Source: Mesorhabditis belari
Taxonomy: Eukaryota; Nematoda; Chromadorea; Rhabditida; Rhabditidae
Reading direction: 5' to 3'
Assembly: GCA_958450365.1 (NCBI GenBank)
Contig: CAUEEP010000932.1
Coordinates: forward strand, 321,501 to 385,500
DNA: 64,000 bases
The notes beneath the pieces were generated by a model. It had not been told where the DNA came from. It was given only the letters and a program-made list of their open reading frames with translations, and did not search any database. Positions 45,736 through 58,900 of this stretch are shown piece after piece (within the stretch, counting starts at the first letter, position 1; every line of letters starts with the position of its first letter). The position numbers and the translations under genes were made by a program.

Positions 45736-46932
45736 CAGGATGACCAAGAATTACCGCAACACACAAAAGGCCTGGCTTTTAACCAAATATGCAACCCATC
45801 TCGAAAAGTTAACTTAAATATCTTTATTCAACATATAACAGTAACAAATTAACAATTAAATTCATGTAACAATTCAAATTTGCCTCCATCGGCATTCAGA
45901 TAGGCCTGCAAACGTTTGGGAAACGCGTTGACCGTGGCGAGCAAATAGGCATCATCGAGGGTATCCCATGCTTTGATCAGCGCCTTCTTCAAACTTTCGA
46001 TATTTTTATGTGGTTTTGCAAATGCCCTGGCTTCAAGAACACTCCAGATTGAGTAATCTAATGGGTTAAGATCGGGTGAGCTGGGTGGCCACTCAGAAAA
46101 CGAGATCAAGTCCGGGAAGGTCTTTGAACAAAACTCTTGCACTTTCTTTGCCTTGTGAGCCGGCGCACCATCTTGTTGGTAAGTCCAATTTCGATTTTTG
46201 AAGTGGCGTTGAGCCCACGGAACAACCTCCTTCTTTATAATTGACCGCATTTACTTTCACACCTTGAAGAATAAAGATCAACGGGGTCTTTCCATTGGCG
46301 GTTATCCCGGCAAAAACCATCACCGATACCACCATCACCATCACCACAGGATGTTGTGGTGATCGATTCCGTTGAACCGTTGCAAAAGGTTGGGCACATC
46401 GGTCTTTTCGCTTGCCCTTCGCAGCAGCTGATAGTAATTGAGATTTGTTCTTCTTGTACGACTTCATTTTCTTGATGATTGTGTTGACGGAGCTTCTCTT
46501 CAGACCCATTTTCTGTGGCATTCCTCAAGCCGATTGGTTAGGGTTTAATCTTAGACGATCGCGCACTTTCTTGACATTAGCCGGAGTAACCGCTGTTTGT
46601 TTTGCACCTCTTCCAGGGCGATCCCTGGATCGATCAGAAACTGTGCCCAGAGTTTCATAACGTTGAATGGTTCGAGAAAGGAGGCTTCTAGGGACATTCA
46701 GGCGCTTTGAGATCTCGCTCGCCTGAACACGTGCCGCTTGAGGTCAAGGATCGATTATCGATGTGGAGACGCTTTCATCATTCTTGAAAACAAGCATACT
46801 AATGTATTGAAAGTTGGTAATCATACCATAAAATAAGAAAAATACACAAAAACCATAAAAACAGGTAAGCAAAAAGTGAAATGGGGCTCATAACATAACA
46901 CGACGTTGTTGCGGTAATTCTTGGTCACCCTG
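45736..46932 (-). mobile_element. mariner-type (DD37D) transposon, inactive
   Basis: A 1197-bp element flanked by TA with TIRs CAGGATGACCAAGAATTACC and (other end) CAGGGTGACCAAGAATTACC. Minus-strand transposase pieces in order: HTH part EISKRLNVPRSLLSRTIQRY and AVTPANVKKVRDRL, then SVMVFAGITANGKTPLIFI, then the C-terminal catalytic part YQQDGAPAHKAKKVQEF ... SSPDLNPLDYSIW, with 37 residues between the second and third catalytic Asp (maT-like). It is dead: an in-frame TGA lies near 46525, the reading frame shifts near 46245, and the segment that should hold the first catalytic Asp looks deleted. Confidence 0.85.
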
Positions 46933-47578
46933 TATTGGTTAAATGAATCAAATTGCGTTGCCTCTCGGTTCAGAGAAGAATTTGAGTAATGTCGTTCCAT
47001 TTCTGTTCGATTTACCCAAAAGAACAGAACAAATGGCACTTGTTTGATTTTAAAACGCTATATTGTGCGTCTGCTATATTGTCTACTGTGCGTTTTGAAT
47101 CAAGTAAAGTTTGGGTTGGTAAAACTCTACTATTAGGCTTTTCAGAAGGTTTTTTTCGTTTCTTTTCGTATTTTCATTGATATTGATAACAAATCCACCA
47201 ATTATCTATCGAAAAAATTGCTTATTACTCAATTTTCCATCTTTTGAAGTCAACTTGAGCTCACTTTCAAGCAAATTCGAGAGCAAATCCACACATAAAA
47301 CATTTTAAACTACTTTTTAATGTTGTTTTTTTTGTCCTGGCCTTTCTAAAATTGGCCTTTCTAATAAAATAAACCACAATTGAATTGATGAATTTGGTTG
47401 AAATGTTTACATCGATTAAAGTATTGAGAACTAGAAAAATAGGTGATCATTTTGAAACCGAACTTTTTAAAATGTCAACTTGTTCAAGAATTTCACTGAC
47501 TAAGCTATTAAAGCGTTTTTTTCCCAATTTCGATCGCTTTCAAAGTCTTCTAATCAAATACATTTCCTTTTCAGATGT

Positions 47579-49078
47579 TCTCTTCAACGCCAATGATGAA
47601 CACATGGGTAAGATTTCTAAATTTAAAGTAACGACTATTGGAAATTTCAAATTCAAATTTCCATAAATTTCTATTCATTACTTACACTATTGTTCAATAG
47701 ATTGATCTTAATCAAGAGCTAAGACAAATTTGGATTCAAACCTCAAATTGATTGCGACAAGCTCGAATGAAAACCCCAAAAATTGAAACACTCATTTTTA
47801 TGTTATGCTTTATTTGTTTAGTCATACGACTCATTAACTTTTTAATCAGCTTTAATTACCCAACTCCATATCTAGAGCCGTCTGCCAGAAGGTGTGATGA
47901 CAAAAGCGTGAAAATTTTCATGTTTACATAATCGCGTGACTTCTGGCAAACGGCCTCTAAGAATATAAAGCTTGTTGCGCTTTTTTTTCTCCAATTTGGT
48001 TTATTAGGCAAGTTTTAGAGAGTTTTGTTCTGACCGTATTAGCTCGAAGATTAAAGTTGCTTAAAAAATGATAACGGATTCAAATTCTCTATCCCAAAAT
48101 GCCTCTAGCTACAAAGTTTCGGATCTACAGCTAACATAGATTGTTCGAAACGGCAGCCAAGACAAAATGGCTTTGTTGTGAATGTGTTAAAGTTTTAGGA
48201 ATCAATTCCGTTTAAAAAAGTTACACTAGGAATTTCTGCCAATTGCAATCTCATGCAATTCGTTACCCACGAATTGCATGAGATAAGCTTGAGTGCCTTT
48301 TCAGATGCTCTCTTCAACGCCAATGATGAACACATGGGTAAGATTTCTAAATTCAAAGTAACGACTATTGGAAATTTCAAATTCAAATTTCTATAAATTT
48401 CTATTCATTACTCTCACTATTGTTCAATAGATTGATCTTAATCAAGAGCTAAGACAAATTCGAATTCGAACCTCAAATTGATTGCGACAAGCTCGAATGA
48501 AAACCCCAAAAATTGAAACACTCATTTTTATGTTATGCTTTATTTGTTTAGTCATACGATTCATCAACTTTTCCTTCAAAAACCGATTCGTCGAGTGTCG
48601 AAAATTAAAAGAAACCCATCTTGAAATAAATACATCATTTGTAAAGATTTTTTGCTTGTTTTTAGCAACTCTAGTATAAAATGCACTGTGTTGACTCACA
48701 AAATCATCAAATTTGCGTTGAAGGCTCAGCGAAAAAGCCTCTGTTTCAACTTGACAGGTTATGGTGGAAGAATTTCAACGGTAATCGGTCGTTCCCAACA
48801 ACTCTATAAATCCGAAGGCGTCATAGAAACTACTATAGTCATTCGATAGCCCTGAATCTCCTCTTGGTAATGGACAGTTTCTCTATCAATCTCTATCTTT
48901 AAATCACTAAATTCATTAAAACCTCAAGCCAGGAACTCTATAAATCATGATGTCATCTAAAGGATCAATTCCTCAATGATCTTCGATATTTGCGTGTATT
49001 AATTATTAGTATTTAAATTAAATTGAAATTGCTCATTGAATTTCGTTGTTGAGACAATGATTGAATATTTTGAAACAT
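47579..49078. repeat. right arm of a 1.5-kb inverted repeat
   Basis: Partner of 40567-42059. The spacer (~5.5 kb) holds the coding remnant, the small secreted peptide gene, a SINE and the mariner element. Confidence 0.9.
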
Positions 49079-49138
49079 CAAGTTTATATATTGTCGATTG
49101 TATCAATTGACTAGTGAGATTTGTCTATTCTAGCCAGT

Positions 49139-49362
49139 TACCGTATTTTCCCTAATGGTAGTGCACCCTGAGTGTCGCCTAAATTGCTCGAAATCTCGAA
49201 AAGCACTTATCAGAACCTATCGATGTGGGGTCGGAAAATGTAGCTGACGATGAGATCTAGTGGGGGATTTGAGTGTTGAGCTTCTGTGGAAACTCTGAAA
49301 ACCGTAAAATAGTCACCAACTCGGCTCGCTGGGGTACACTACTATTAGAGAGAATATGGTAT
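49139..49362. mobile_element. MITE, family A copy 5
   Basis: Full-length relative of 1624-1847; left end TACCGTATTTTCCCTAATGG. Confidence 0.8.
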
Positions 49363-49960
49363 TTTCTAAAACTTCAAGCAAAGCAATTCAAAAGTGAAAT
49401 TGCTTTTTGAAATTAACTTTTATTCAACATTTATCGAACAAAAATGGGTAAACAGTTTTGATTAAGAGATTAAGAGATATATTTTAAAGTGAATGGGAGA
49501 AATTTGTTAGAAACCGGTAAGAATCAAGCAAAAAAAGGATAAAGCACCGGGATTGAAAGAATCCAAGAATCATCAGTTTCAAGAAAGATAAAAAATTGAT
49601 TGATTTACGAGATTTTTTATATAAAAACATTTGATTTAAGATCAAAATTTGTAAATTCGATTTCAGAACGAGTAAAAAAAGATGAAGTTTCAAAGTTTCA
49701 CTAAGTAAATTCGATCTCTAGCATCGAATCCAGGTAAAATTTAAATTTCAACTTACCAAAACTTCAAATAAACTCACTTCTCTGCCAAAACTAGAGCTGA
49801 ATCGGCTCCGAATTACAATAATAAGAGCAAAAACAGCTGTGCACTCTATTTGGCACCAATTTGAACAGATAAACAAGTCTAAACAAGGCAAAGAAGTATA
49901 AACAAGGCAAAGAAGTGTTTTCTTTTTCCAAATTCAATGCCTATTTTCCTCCAAAAGCAC

Positions 49961-52900
49961 TTAAGCCACCCATTTATCGGTCAAAATCTGAACATAGGCC
50001 GCTTTGAGCATCGTGAACATCATGTCAACCGCATGACCCGAACGGAATTCCCTGCAAAAATCGTTTTCAATGTAAAAGAAATATTTGCAAAATAAGTATT
50101 GTATATGTTATATAAAAATTTATCGAATCAATTGTGTAAAAATGTGAAATGCTCAATGCGAAACGATGCAAATCTAGTCTTTTTAAAGGAATTTATATGT
50201 CGTAGCCGATTATGAATGAAATTTTTTGGCAAATCTTTCTAGTAGAGCAACCCTTTAATGTATGAGGACAATATTATATGATCTTGTAGCGAATTAAATT
50301 CTACGTCGATTGGTACCAAATTTGTGAGTTTAGGTTAAAAATTGCCGGCGCTACAACGTTTCATTCAAAATCGGCGGGACCCCCGTAGCCGATTATGATG
50401 AGTGGGTCTAGGAGCGTCCAACCATCAAGTATTTGGTATCATTCAACGCAGAATCATTAATAATTATGCTAAATTTTTAAAATTAGAAAGATTTGATAAA
50501 AAGAAAAAAAATTAGAGCAAAAAAACTGTTTGTTCAAGAGAAAACTTTGAGGCCCCATAATTTTTTTTTTTTATCCAATCTTTCTAATTTGAAAAATTTA
50601 ACATAATTATCAATGATTCTGCGTTGAATGGTACCAAATACTTGATGGTTGGACGCTCCTAGACCCACTCATTCATAATCGGCTGAAATTCATAGTCGGC
50701 TACGACATATATATATATATGCTTTATTCAGGGAGCGAATAGAAGTGAATCAGAGAATCATAATCGCATATAAAATTTAATCAGCGCATATACCCAGATA
50801 ATCATAACCAATTTGCAGGTTAAATTTAAAAATTTCAACCATCGGACGTAAAATATAAAGATTTACAGTGTTACCCAACCACAGTACACCTTATCTAGGC
50901 CAAAGAACGATTTTCTCGATAGTATTGTTGCTATTATGCTTAGAAATCTCTAAAATTACTTGTAATTAATGGGAAATTTATAGATTGCTTATTTTCTAAA
51001 GAAACAAGATTAAAAATTTGAAGTTTCAAATTTGTTAACATCTACCTTGGCTCTAAATCGCTAATAATGTTGTCGGCCCCAATAGTTCGAACTTTTAAAT
51101 TAATCAGGCGTAACATTTAAAAGTTTACTGTCATTTAATTTTTTCAATTGCTACTTGAATTTTGAACTTTTTGGGCTTTATATTTACCATATTTTCTCTA
51201 ATAGTAGTGCACCAAGAGCCTCGCCTAAATTGCTCGAAACCTCGAGAATCGCTTATCAGAACCAATCGATGTGGGGTCGGAAAATGTAGCTGACGATGAG
51301 ATCTAGTGGGGGATTTGAGTGTTGAGCTTCTGTGGAAACTCTGGAAACCGTAAAACAGTCACCAACTCGGCTCGCTGGGGTGCACTACTATTAGATAAAA
51401 TAGGTAGTTTAAATTTCTTTGAACAAGTTTTTCAAACCAAATTTTCTTTGTTTATTAGCTTTAACGAATATAAGGCGAATTTGAAAAATTTGAAACCAAA
51501 AGTTTGACTCTTTCTCAAAATTTAGATTTTAACAAAAAAGAAATGGCGTACAACTAAAAACCATTAAAAAATCCTTTTCTAAAGCGTGTCCCTCTTTCTA
51601 CCGTAATATTGGCTCTTTTTATCCAATCTATCTACTTTTCTTTCATTAGTGAACTCTCGTCACCGTTTAAACGATCATTTCAACCGGCTAGCCTTTTTTC
51701 AGCTCAGCACAGCTCAGCTCAGCTTTTTCAGCTCAGCACCCACCTTGTGAAATTGTCCAACAAACGAATCTCTGAGCCTAAATGCTGAATGCCGGCTCGA
51801 ACGACGATGTAGATCATCACCGGGAATTGATCGTCTCCTCCCCAAACGTGGTCACTTCCCGCATCCGCGTAGTTCAATACGCACTAAATTTTTTGTTTGA
51901 TTTCTGTTTTCTTTTGATTTCTTTTGATTTCTTTTGATTTCTTTTGTTTTCTTTTTTCATTTCTATTCTTGATAAACATTTTATCAAAAGAATTTCCTCT
52001 AATAGTTTTATCTTTGTTTGACTATATTAAATGTTTGGCTATATTAAAACAAATATCTTTGATCAAAAATAAGGATAAGGAACCAAATTTAGAGGGATAA
52101 GGGACCAAATTTAGAGAGATAAGGAACCAAATTTAGAGAGATAAGGAACCAAATTTAGAGAGATAAGTAACCAAACGATTCAAACAACAGTGATTTTCAT
52201 TTTTATGTGCACTTTTAGCTTTTTGGCTTCAATAAAAGCTTTAATAATAGAAAATAACAAAGCAGAAAAGCTTCAATGACAGAAAATTTTGATTTAAAAA
52301 GATATTTTCAACTTCTAACACTTGAGAATGGGATTTTCTTTAGCAATTTTTCTCCAAAACAAGCTTTGAAGCTTTTTGGGAAATGAAAAGCTTGTGCTTC
52401 AAAAAGTTTAAAGATAAATTTAGCTTAAAGATTGATTTTCGGGCTTAATATTGGCTTTCTGAGCTTTTGGCTTTCTTGCATAAATGGCTTTAAAATCAAG
52501 CACTTAGCAAGCTTACCAAAAGAAAACTTCCAAACTGAAAAGCTGAGTCTGCTTTTGTCGGCATTTAAATAGAAACCATTTAAATTGAAATCAAATCGAA
52601 TTGAAATTGAAATGAAAAGCTTGAACTTGAACTAGTAAGTTTTATTTAAAAGCATTTTCTTGAAAATCACTTGAAATTTTGATTTCTTGGATAGTTTTGA
52701 TTAAATATTTGACCACTATTAAATTTCAATTTAACTTTCATCAGCTCAAAGTTTGAAACCTGAGAAATTTCCTCAAAAGTGTCGACAAGAATCGCCAATT
52801 TTGTTGACGGATTCGCATCGGTGGGCAATTGTTGGAGGGCCAGAATGGCCGATTCATAGAATTTCTTCCTCGCCAAGGCTCTGATCTGAAAATTTTGAGG

Positions 52901-55900
52901 TTTTTGAGCAAAAATCTAATGACTTCAACTCACCAGCGGCTTTTCCAAATCGTTCACAACGGGCATCTCAATTGGCCAGAGTTCTCTGTAAGGATTTTGA
53001 AAAGTCTTAACGTAACGGACGTAATATTGAATTGAAAAGCCTTAATCGGAGAAAATCTGCGTGGAGAAAATCGGAGGCGGACTAATTCCCCCCATTAAAA
53101 TTTAACTCTAATACTTTTGAAACACATACATTTAAACTCCAATTATTTATCTTTTTCTATTTTATTACTAATCATTTTGCTTTAATCATTACTAATCTCT
53201 TAAAATTCTAGAAACACTAACTTTGGCACCAAAAAGTACTCAAGCAGCTTGATATCGGTGTGTGCATTCAAATACAAAGCTTTCCTCCAGTAAATCGAAT
53301 CCAGTTCGGCAATTGAAAGGCTGAAAATTTTAGTGTTTCAAAGTTTAGAGTTTAGAGTTTACATTTTACAAATTAGTTTGCTGAATCAGTCACTTGTTGC
53401 TTTCATCATCGTTATTCTCGTTTGAAATCAAAATTTTCAAATGCAGATGCTTCCTTTTAAATTTTCTTGTTTCAAATTTGATTAGATAAGTTGTCTTTAG
53501 CTAATCTAACCAATAGAATTACAAAATAAATTTTTGTTGATTCTTTTAACACATTGACGACAATGGCGTTTTTGCACAAACAATCGCATGGGACAACGTT
53601 GTTTTTTTTCGACAAAAAATGTCACCTGACATCAGGTGACAATGTCCCAGGCGAACGAATATGTGTCAGACAGCATCAGGTGACAATGTCGTCAACGTGT
53701 TAAATTAGAAAATTTTTCAGAAATCCTAAAAACTGATTCAAATTAAAATGAATTCATTTAAATTAAAAAATGTTTGTTTCAAATTTGTTAACATGAAGCC
53801 ATGTTTCAAAATTTTAATCACTTCAACTTTTATTCACTTCGAATTTCAATCATTTCGATTCTTTTTGTCGATTCTGATACAGCAAAGATGCCTGACACAG
53901 CAAGATTAAAAAATGCCTGTTTCAAATTTGCTGGCATAAAGCCATGTTTCAAAATTTTAATTCCTCCGTTTTTTCCTGAGTTCGGTTTTTTTCTGTGTCA
54001 GCATGGATTAAATTTAAAAATATTTGTTTTAAATTTGTTAACATGAAGCCCATGTTTGAAAATTTTAATCTGGCTTTTGTTCACTTCGAATTTCAATCGT
54101 TTCGCTTTTTTTGTCGATTCTGATACAGCAAAGCTTAAATTAAAAAGTGTCTGTTTCAAATTTGCTGGCATAAAGCCATGTTTCAAAATTTTAATTCGTC
54201 CATTATTTCCTGAGTTCGGTTTTTTTCTGTGTCAGCATGGATTAAATCAAAAAATATTTGTTTCATTTGTTAACATGAAGCCCATGTTTGAAAATTTTAA
54301 TCCGGCTTTTGTTCACTTCGAATTTCAATAGTTTCGCTTTTTTTGTCGATTCTGACACAGCAAAGATTAAATTTAAAAGTGTATGTTTCAAATTTCTTAG
54401 CATAAAGCCATGTTTCAAATTTTTAATTCCTTCATTTTTTTTAAAATCCAACCTGTAAATCGTTGAGAGAGTCGGTGAGACTTTTGGGAAGAAAAATTCG
54501 TAGAGAAATTCACAAGCTGGAGTCGGCGCCTCAATTGGCGGAAGGGGATCGGATTTACTGAAAAAAAAATTCGAATTTGAAGCTATTAGCCCGGACTTAA
54601 TTAGCTCCATATCTTTAGACAAGTAGTTGAATAATTTGAAACAAAAACTTGCTTTTTTAGAGTTTCACGAAGTGAAATTATTTCTTGCTTTTCCGGCATA
54701 TGATTTCAGATTCATGCTTAAGATTTTTGCTACATAAAAGCTGTAATATTAATAGATTAACGCTGTAATATAACGTTTAAAGTTATATTTAAGTGTATGT
54801 AATATTTAAGTTGAACGACTACCATGAGCTGTTTCAAAGTCTGGCTCACAAGTAGACATGGGGGTCGAGTATTCGAGTCACTATTCGAGTCACTATTCGA
54901 GTCACTATTCGAGTCACTATTCGAGTCACTATTCGAGTCACTATTCGAGTCACTATTCGAGTCACTATTCGAGTCACTATTCGAGTCACTATTCGAGTCA
55001 CTATTCGAGTCACTATTCGAGTCACTATTCGAGTCACTATTCGAGTAACTATTCGAGTAACTATTCGAGTAACTATTCGACTCAGTGACTCGACTCGACA
55101 ATCTTAAAAACGAAATTTCAAGCTTCAAGCTTGCAAGTAGACTCGACTCGGCTAAATTCTGGACACGAGACTCGAGTCACTCTTTCTTTAAAAAGTTCAT
55201 GTCTATTCGCAAGCTTGAAGCTTGAAATTTCGTTTTCAAACATTGTTTTAATGGAAGTGCCAAGAATCAGAGCGCTTATAGCTTTTTAAGCTTCAAAATA
55301 CTGTTTTTATGATAAACCCAAAACTTAATGTCGAAATGTCTTAACTTAATTTGAAGGCCAGTACCTTGTTTTAGCCGGCGACCCATCGGGACTCGATTCC
55401 GAGGAGCTGTTAGTCCCATTAGTCGAGCTTTCTCTTCTCGATAGACTCTCCGCAAAAACCTCATAGGGATTCTCGGGAAGTGATGAGAATAATAATCTGA
55501 AAGTTTTTTGGTTTGAATTAGCTTGCTTCATATTTTTTTGATTTGTTTATTTGAGTGTACACTAGATACACCAGATTATGTGGCGTTCTACAGCGCGGTG
55601 CAAAGCCATACGCCACCCTCTAAATTTCAAATTTTCTGCGGCTCCCGTGGCAGTGACAAAAAAACTGAACACATAGTTAGATTCAGGACCAACAATAACC
55701 CTTCAAATCCTAAAAAGAGAGTTGAGTTGCTTTGTTTTTGTTTCTGTTTGTTGAGGCATTGTTTTTTGAAGTTGAAGTAAGACAAAGTAAGCTCTTTAGG
55801 TGTTCTGATAAGGAATCTGAAGTGAAAGGGCGGGACTTATATTTGCCAGTGGCAGATTTAGCTTTTAAACTAGAAAAAAAGATATGAAGTCTGAAATGAC

Positions 55901-58900
55901 ACCAAAATTTGGGGGTATGGTTTTGCACCGGGTGAATTTTCGTTTTTTGGCTTTTACATTTTCCCTATTCATGCTATGTCGATGATTTTTGGAGTTTAAA
56001 AGTTATTCTTGGTCCTGAATCTAACTACGTTTTCAGTTTTTTTGTCACTAGCACGAGAGCCGCAGAAAATTGAAATTTAGGGGGTGGCGTCTTAGGTTAT
56101 TCAGAAACCGCGCTGTATTAGGCTATCCAGAAAGTCTTTTCGTCATTTTCAGTCATTTTAAACCCATCTTAATGTTCTTTTGCAGAAAAATGCAATAGTT
56201 GATTGATGCATTTGTTGGTTTTAAACGAAAGTATGAAAAGAAACGAAAAGCCTTTCTGGGCGGCCTAATATTACAGTATTTGCGGGATTTTTGAATTTTA
56301 GTCCACCCGAAATCTTGAGAGCTGGCTTGGCGTTTGCAAGTTGGCTTGAAACTTGAAACAGAAACTTGAAAATCAAAATGAAATCCATCTATTATTGCTC
56401 TTGGCTTTAATGCTCAAGTGTTAATTTATTTAAAACTTAAAAGAAAACATTGTTTAAGCTTTGAATTTCCAAAATTCTTCCATTAACCTGATCACTTTGT
56501 AATTCTCCTCGATGAGACTTCTCAATTCCAGCGTCGATTGGGAGTACATTGCTGCATGAGTGGCCATATTATTGTAAGAGCACACAAATAACTGAATATT
56601 TATTTAAACAATTGTTTTTGAAAGGTAAGAAATATTGAGTTGGTAAATTGAAAAATGCGGCCTATTGTCATATGTACAGTTTGAGCACTTCCTTCAAAAG
56701 AAACCCATTTTGGTGTCATTGGAAAAGTTGTAGAGAATCAAAAATCAAGCTTATATCCAAATTTTCGTCAAATTCTCAATAGATGTACAACGGAAAAGCA
56801 AGATTTAACAACACTTTAACGGCTACTTTACAAGATTACTTTCTACACGAAATTTGAACTTTCTATCTAACTTTTGATCGAAAAAGTGTCTGAAAAAGTA
56901 GGCGTTAAGGTGATTAAAACACGTTTTTTTCCGTTATAAACCTATTGAAAATGAAAAAATCTAATCTATTGGGTTGGTGAATTGAAAAATGCGGGCTATT
57001 GTCATATGGCACAGTTTGAGCACTTTCTTCAAAAGAAACCCATTTTGGTGTCAATGGAAAAGTTGTAGAGAATCAAAAATCAAGCTTATATCCAAATTTT
57101 CAGATTTTTGATTTACAAAAGAAAATAATACGACTAAAAAAGTGAATGAAGACTGAAATAAAAAGGAAAAAGGCCTTCTCTTTGTAAAAATATAAACCTT
57201 TTCACAGCACAAACATTATTCAACAAAAATCTTTCAAACTTACATCAATACTTCCGTGACAAAGTCGCCATAGCGGATGGGGTTCGTAGTTGATAGCCTG
57301 AAAGGAAAATCAGCTTAATAAGTTGCACTGTGGCGAATAGCCACGAAAAAGCTACCTAACTCTGACAGCCTAAAAAAATTGGAAAAGTATTGCGGATTCG
57401 TGAGCCTTCATTCTATTTCGCGCCCCAAAGCATTTATTGTTTTGTAACTTGTTAGCTGAATATCTTATGTTAAAGCCTATATAAGGCAACTGTTGTTCAT
57501 TTGATGTTTTTTACTTTTTTCTGTTTTCCTTTCATCGTGTGAAAGTTGTGTCCTAATTAGGACGAAATTGTTTCTGTTTTTATCGTCGCTTTTAATACAA
57601 TTGTCGATTTTGTGTGAAAATTGCTCAAGTGAGAGCCCAAAAATGCCGAGTCAGTCGGCTATTGAATAAAGTGTCTTAGTTCTTAGTGAGATCAGATATC
57701 TCGAAACAAGAAATAACGTGTGAAGAGTGAAGAGTACCAAGCACGCAAAGAAGATTTCTTTACACATACTAAAGATCTACTTTTTTGACCGGCTTAACTT
57801 GTACATTGAATTTGACTGTCTACAATTGGCCACAAGTTCCTTATTTTGTTCAAAGATCACATTGAATCACACAACGTTTTTCATCCGATTAGCTGGCCCC
57901 TCGGGATCGTGTGATGGCTAGGGAATCCCGAGAAATCCGTGAAATTCTCCGCGACACCGCGAAAAAATGAGCCCATCAATGTCATGTGAAATTGGAGATT
58001 TTTGGGAATAGATTTTGGTTATTTCTTGGTTTTGGGGGAAAGTTTGTCTTTCGGATGAAAAAGCCTGTTTCAATTTTCTTAGTATCAAAACGCGTAGCTT
58101 AAGATTAATCGTGTAGCAATGATCTATGGTCAAGTCAAATTGAAACACGAACTTTCAAAACAGTAGCGAAAAGACAGAATTTGGCGAAAAGCTCTGCCAT
58201 AATATGGATTTCATCGTTTCCAAAGGGCTTTCAATGTTTTGAAATTATCTAATCACTTTTGAAGAACTTAAAATGGTTTGACTGATTGAAAAATGAAAAA
58301 CTCTGGCGAATGAACGTATTAGAATTGCTTCAAACCGTTTTATTTTACCATATTTTGAAACATCAAAAATTCAACCTCGGAATTCGAAGTGAAATTCGAG
58401 TTTATTGAAGTAAAGTGTGTGTATTCACAATTATATTGTAACCTATTCGAAATGAAAACGTATTTTTAATGATTTGAAACATTTTACGGGAAATCAACTT
58501 ATTTAAAGCTGATTTAAAGAAGCTAAAAAAGCCAAAAAAAGCTAATAGGCAAATTTTCATTGATTTTCAATCATTTTTCTAATTGCTAGAGGTAAAGCTG
58601 AGATTTTGAAACAAACATCAAAAATTCAACCTAAAGCTTTCAAGTTTAAATTCAGGCTCATGATCTTACATTTTTGAAATCAAAGTCAATCAAAGTCGAG
58701 CTTCGAATCAATTCGAATCAATTTTGAAACCATTCTTCCATCAATAACCATCAATTCAAGTTTAGGTGGTTGAAAATTAGAAGACCATGGTATTATTAGA
58801 ATTTTTTGACGGTAACTTTAGATTTTTTAAATTTATAGTGATCAGGGTTTCTTTGGTGGTTAAAAGACAAATTGACTTTAATTATTTCAAGGAATTCTCA

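Noticed and set aside
54757..55128. Ser/Asn/Asp-repeat protein from the 12-mer array
   Set aside because: The 12-bp period leaves five frames open; it lies in an intron of the alsin homologue.
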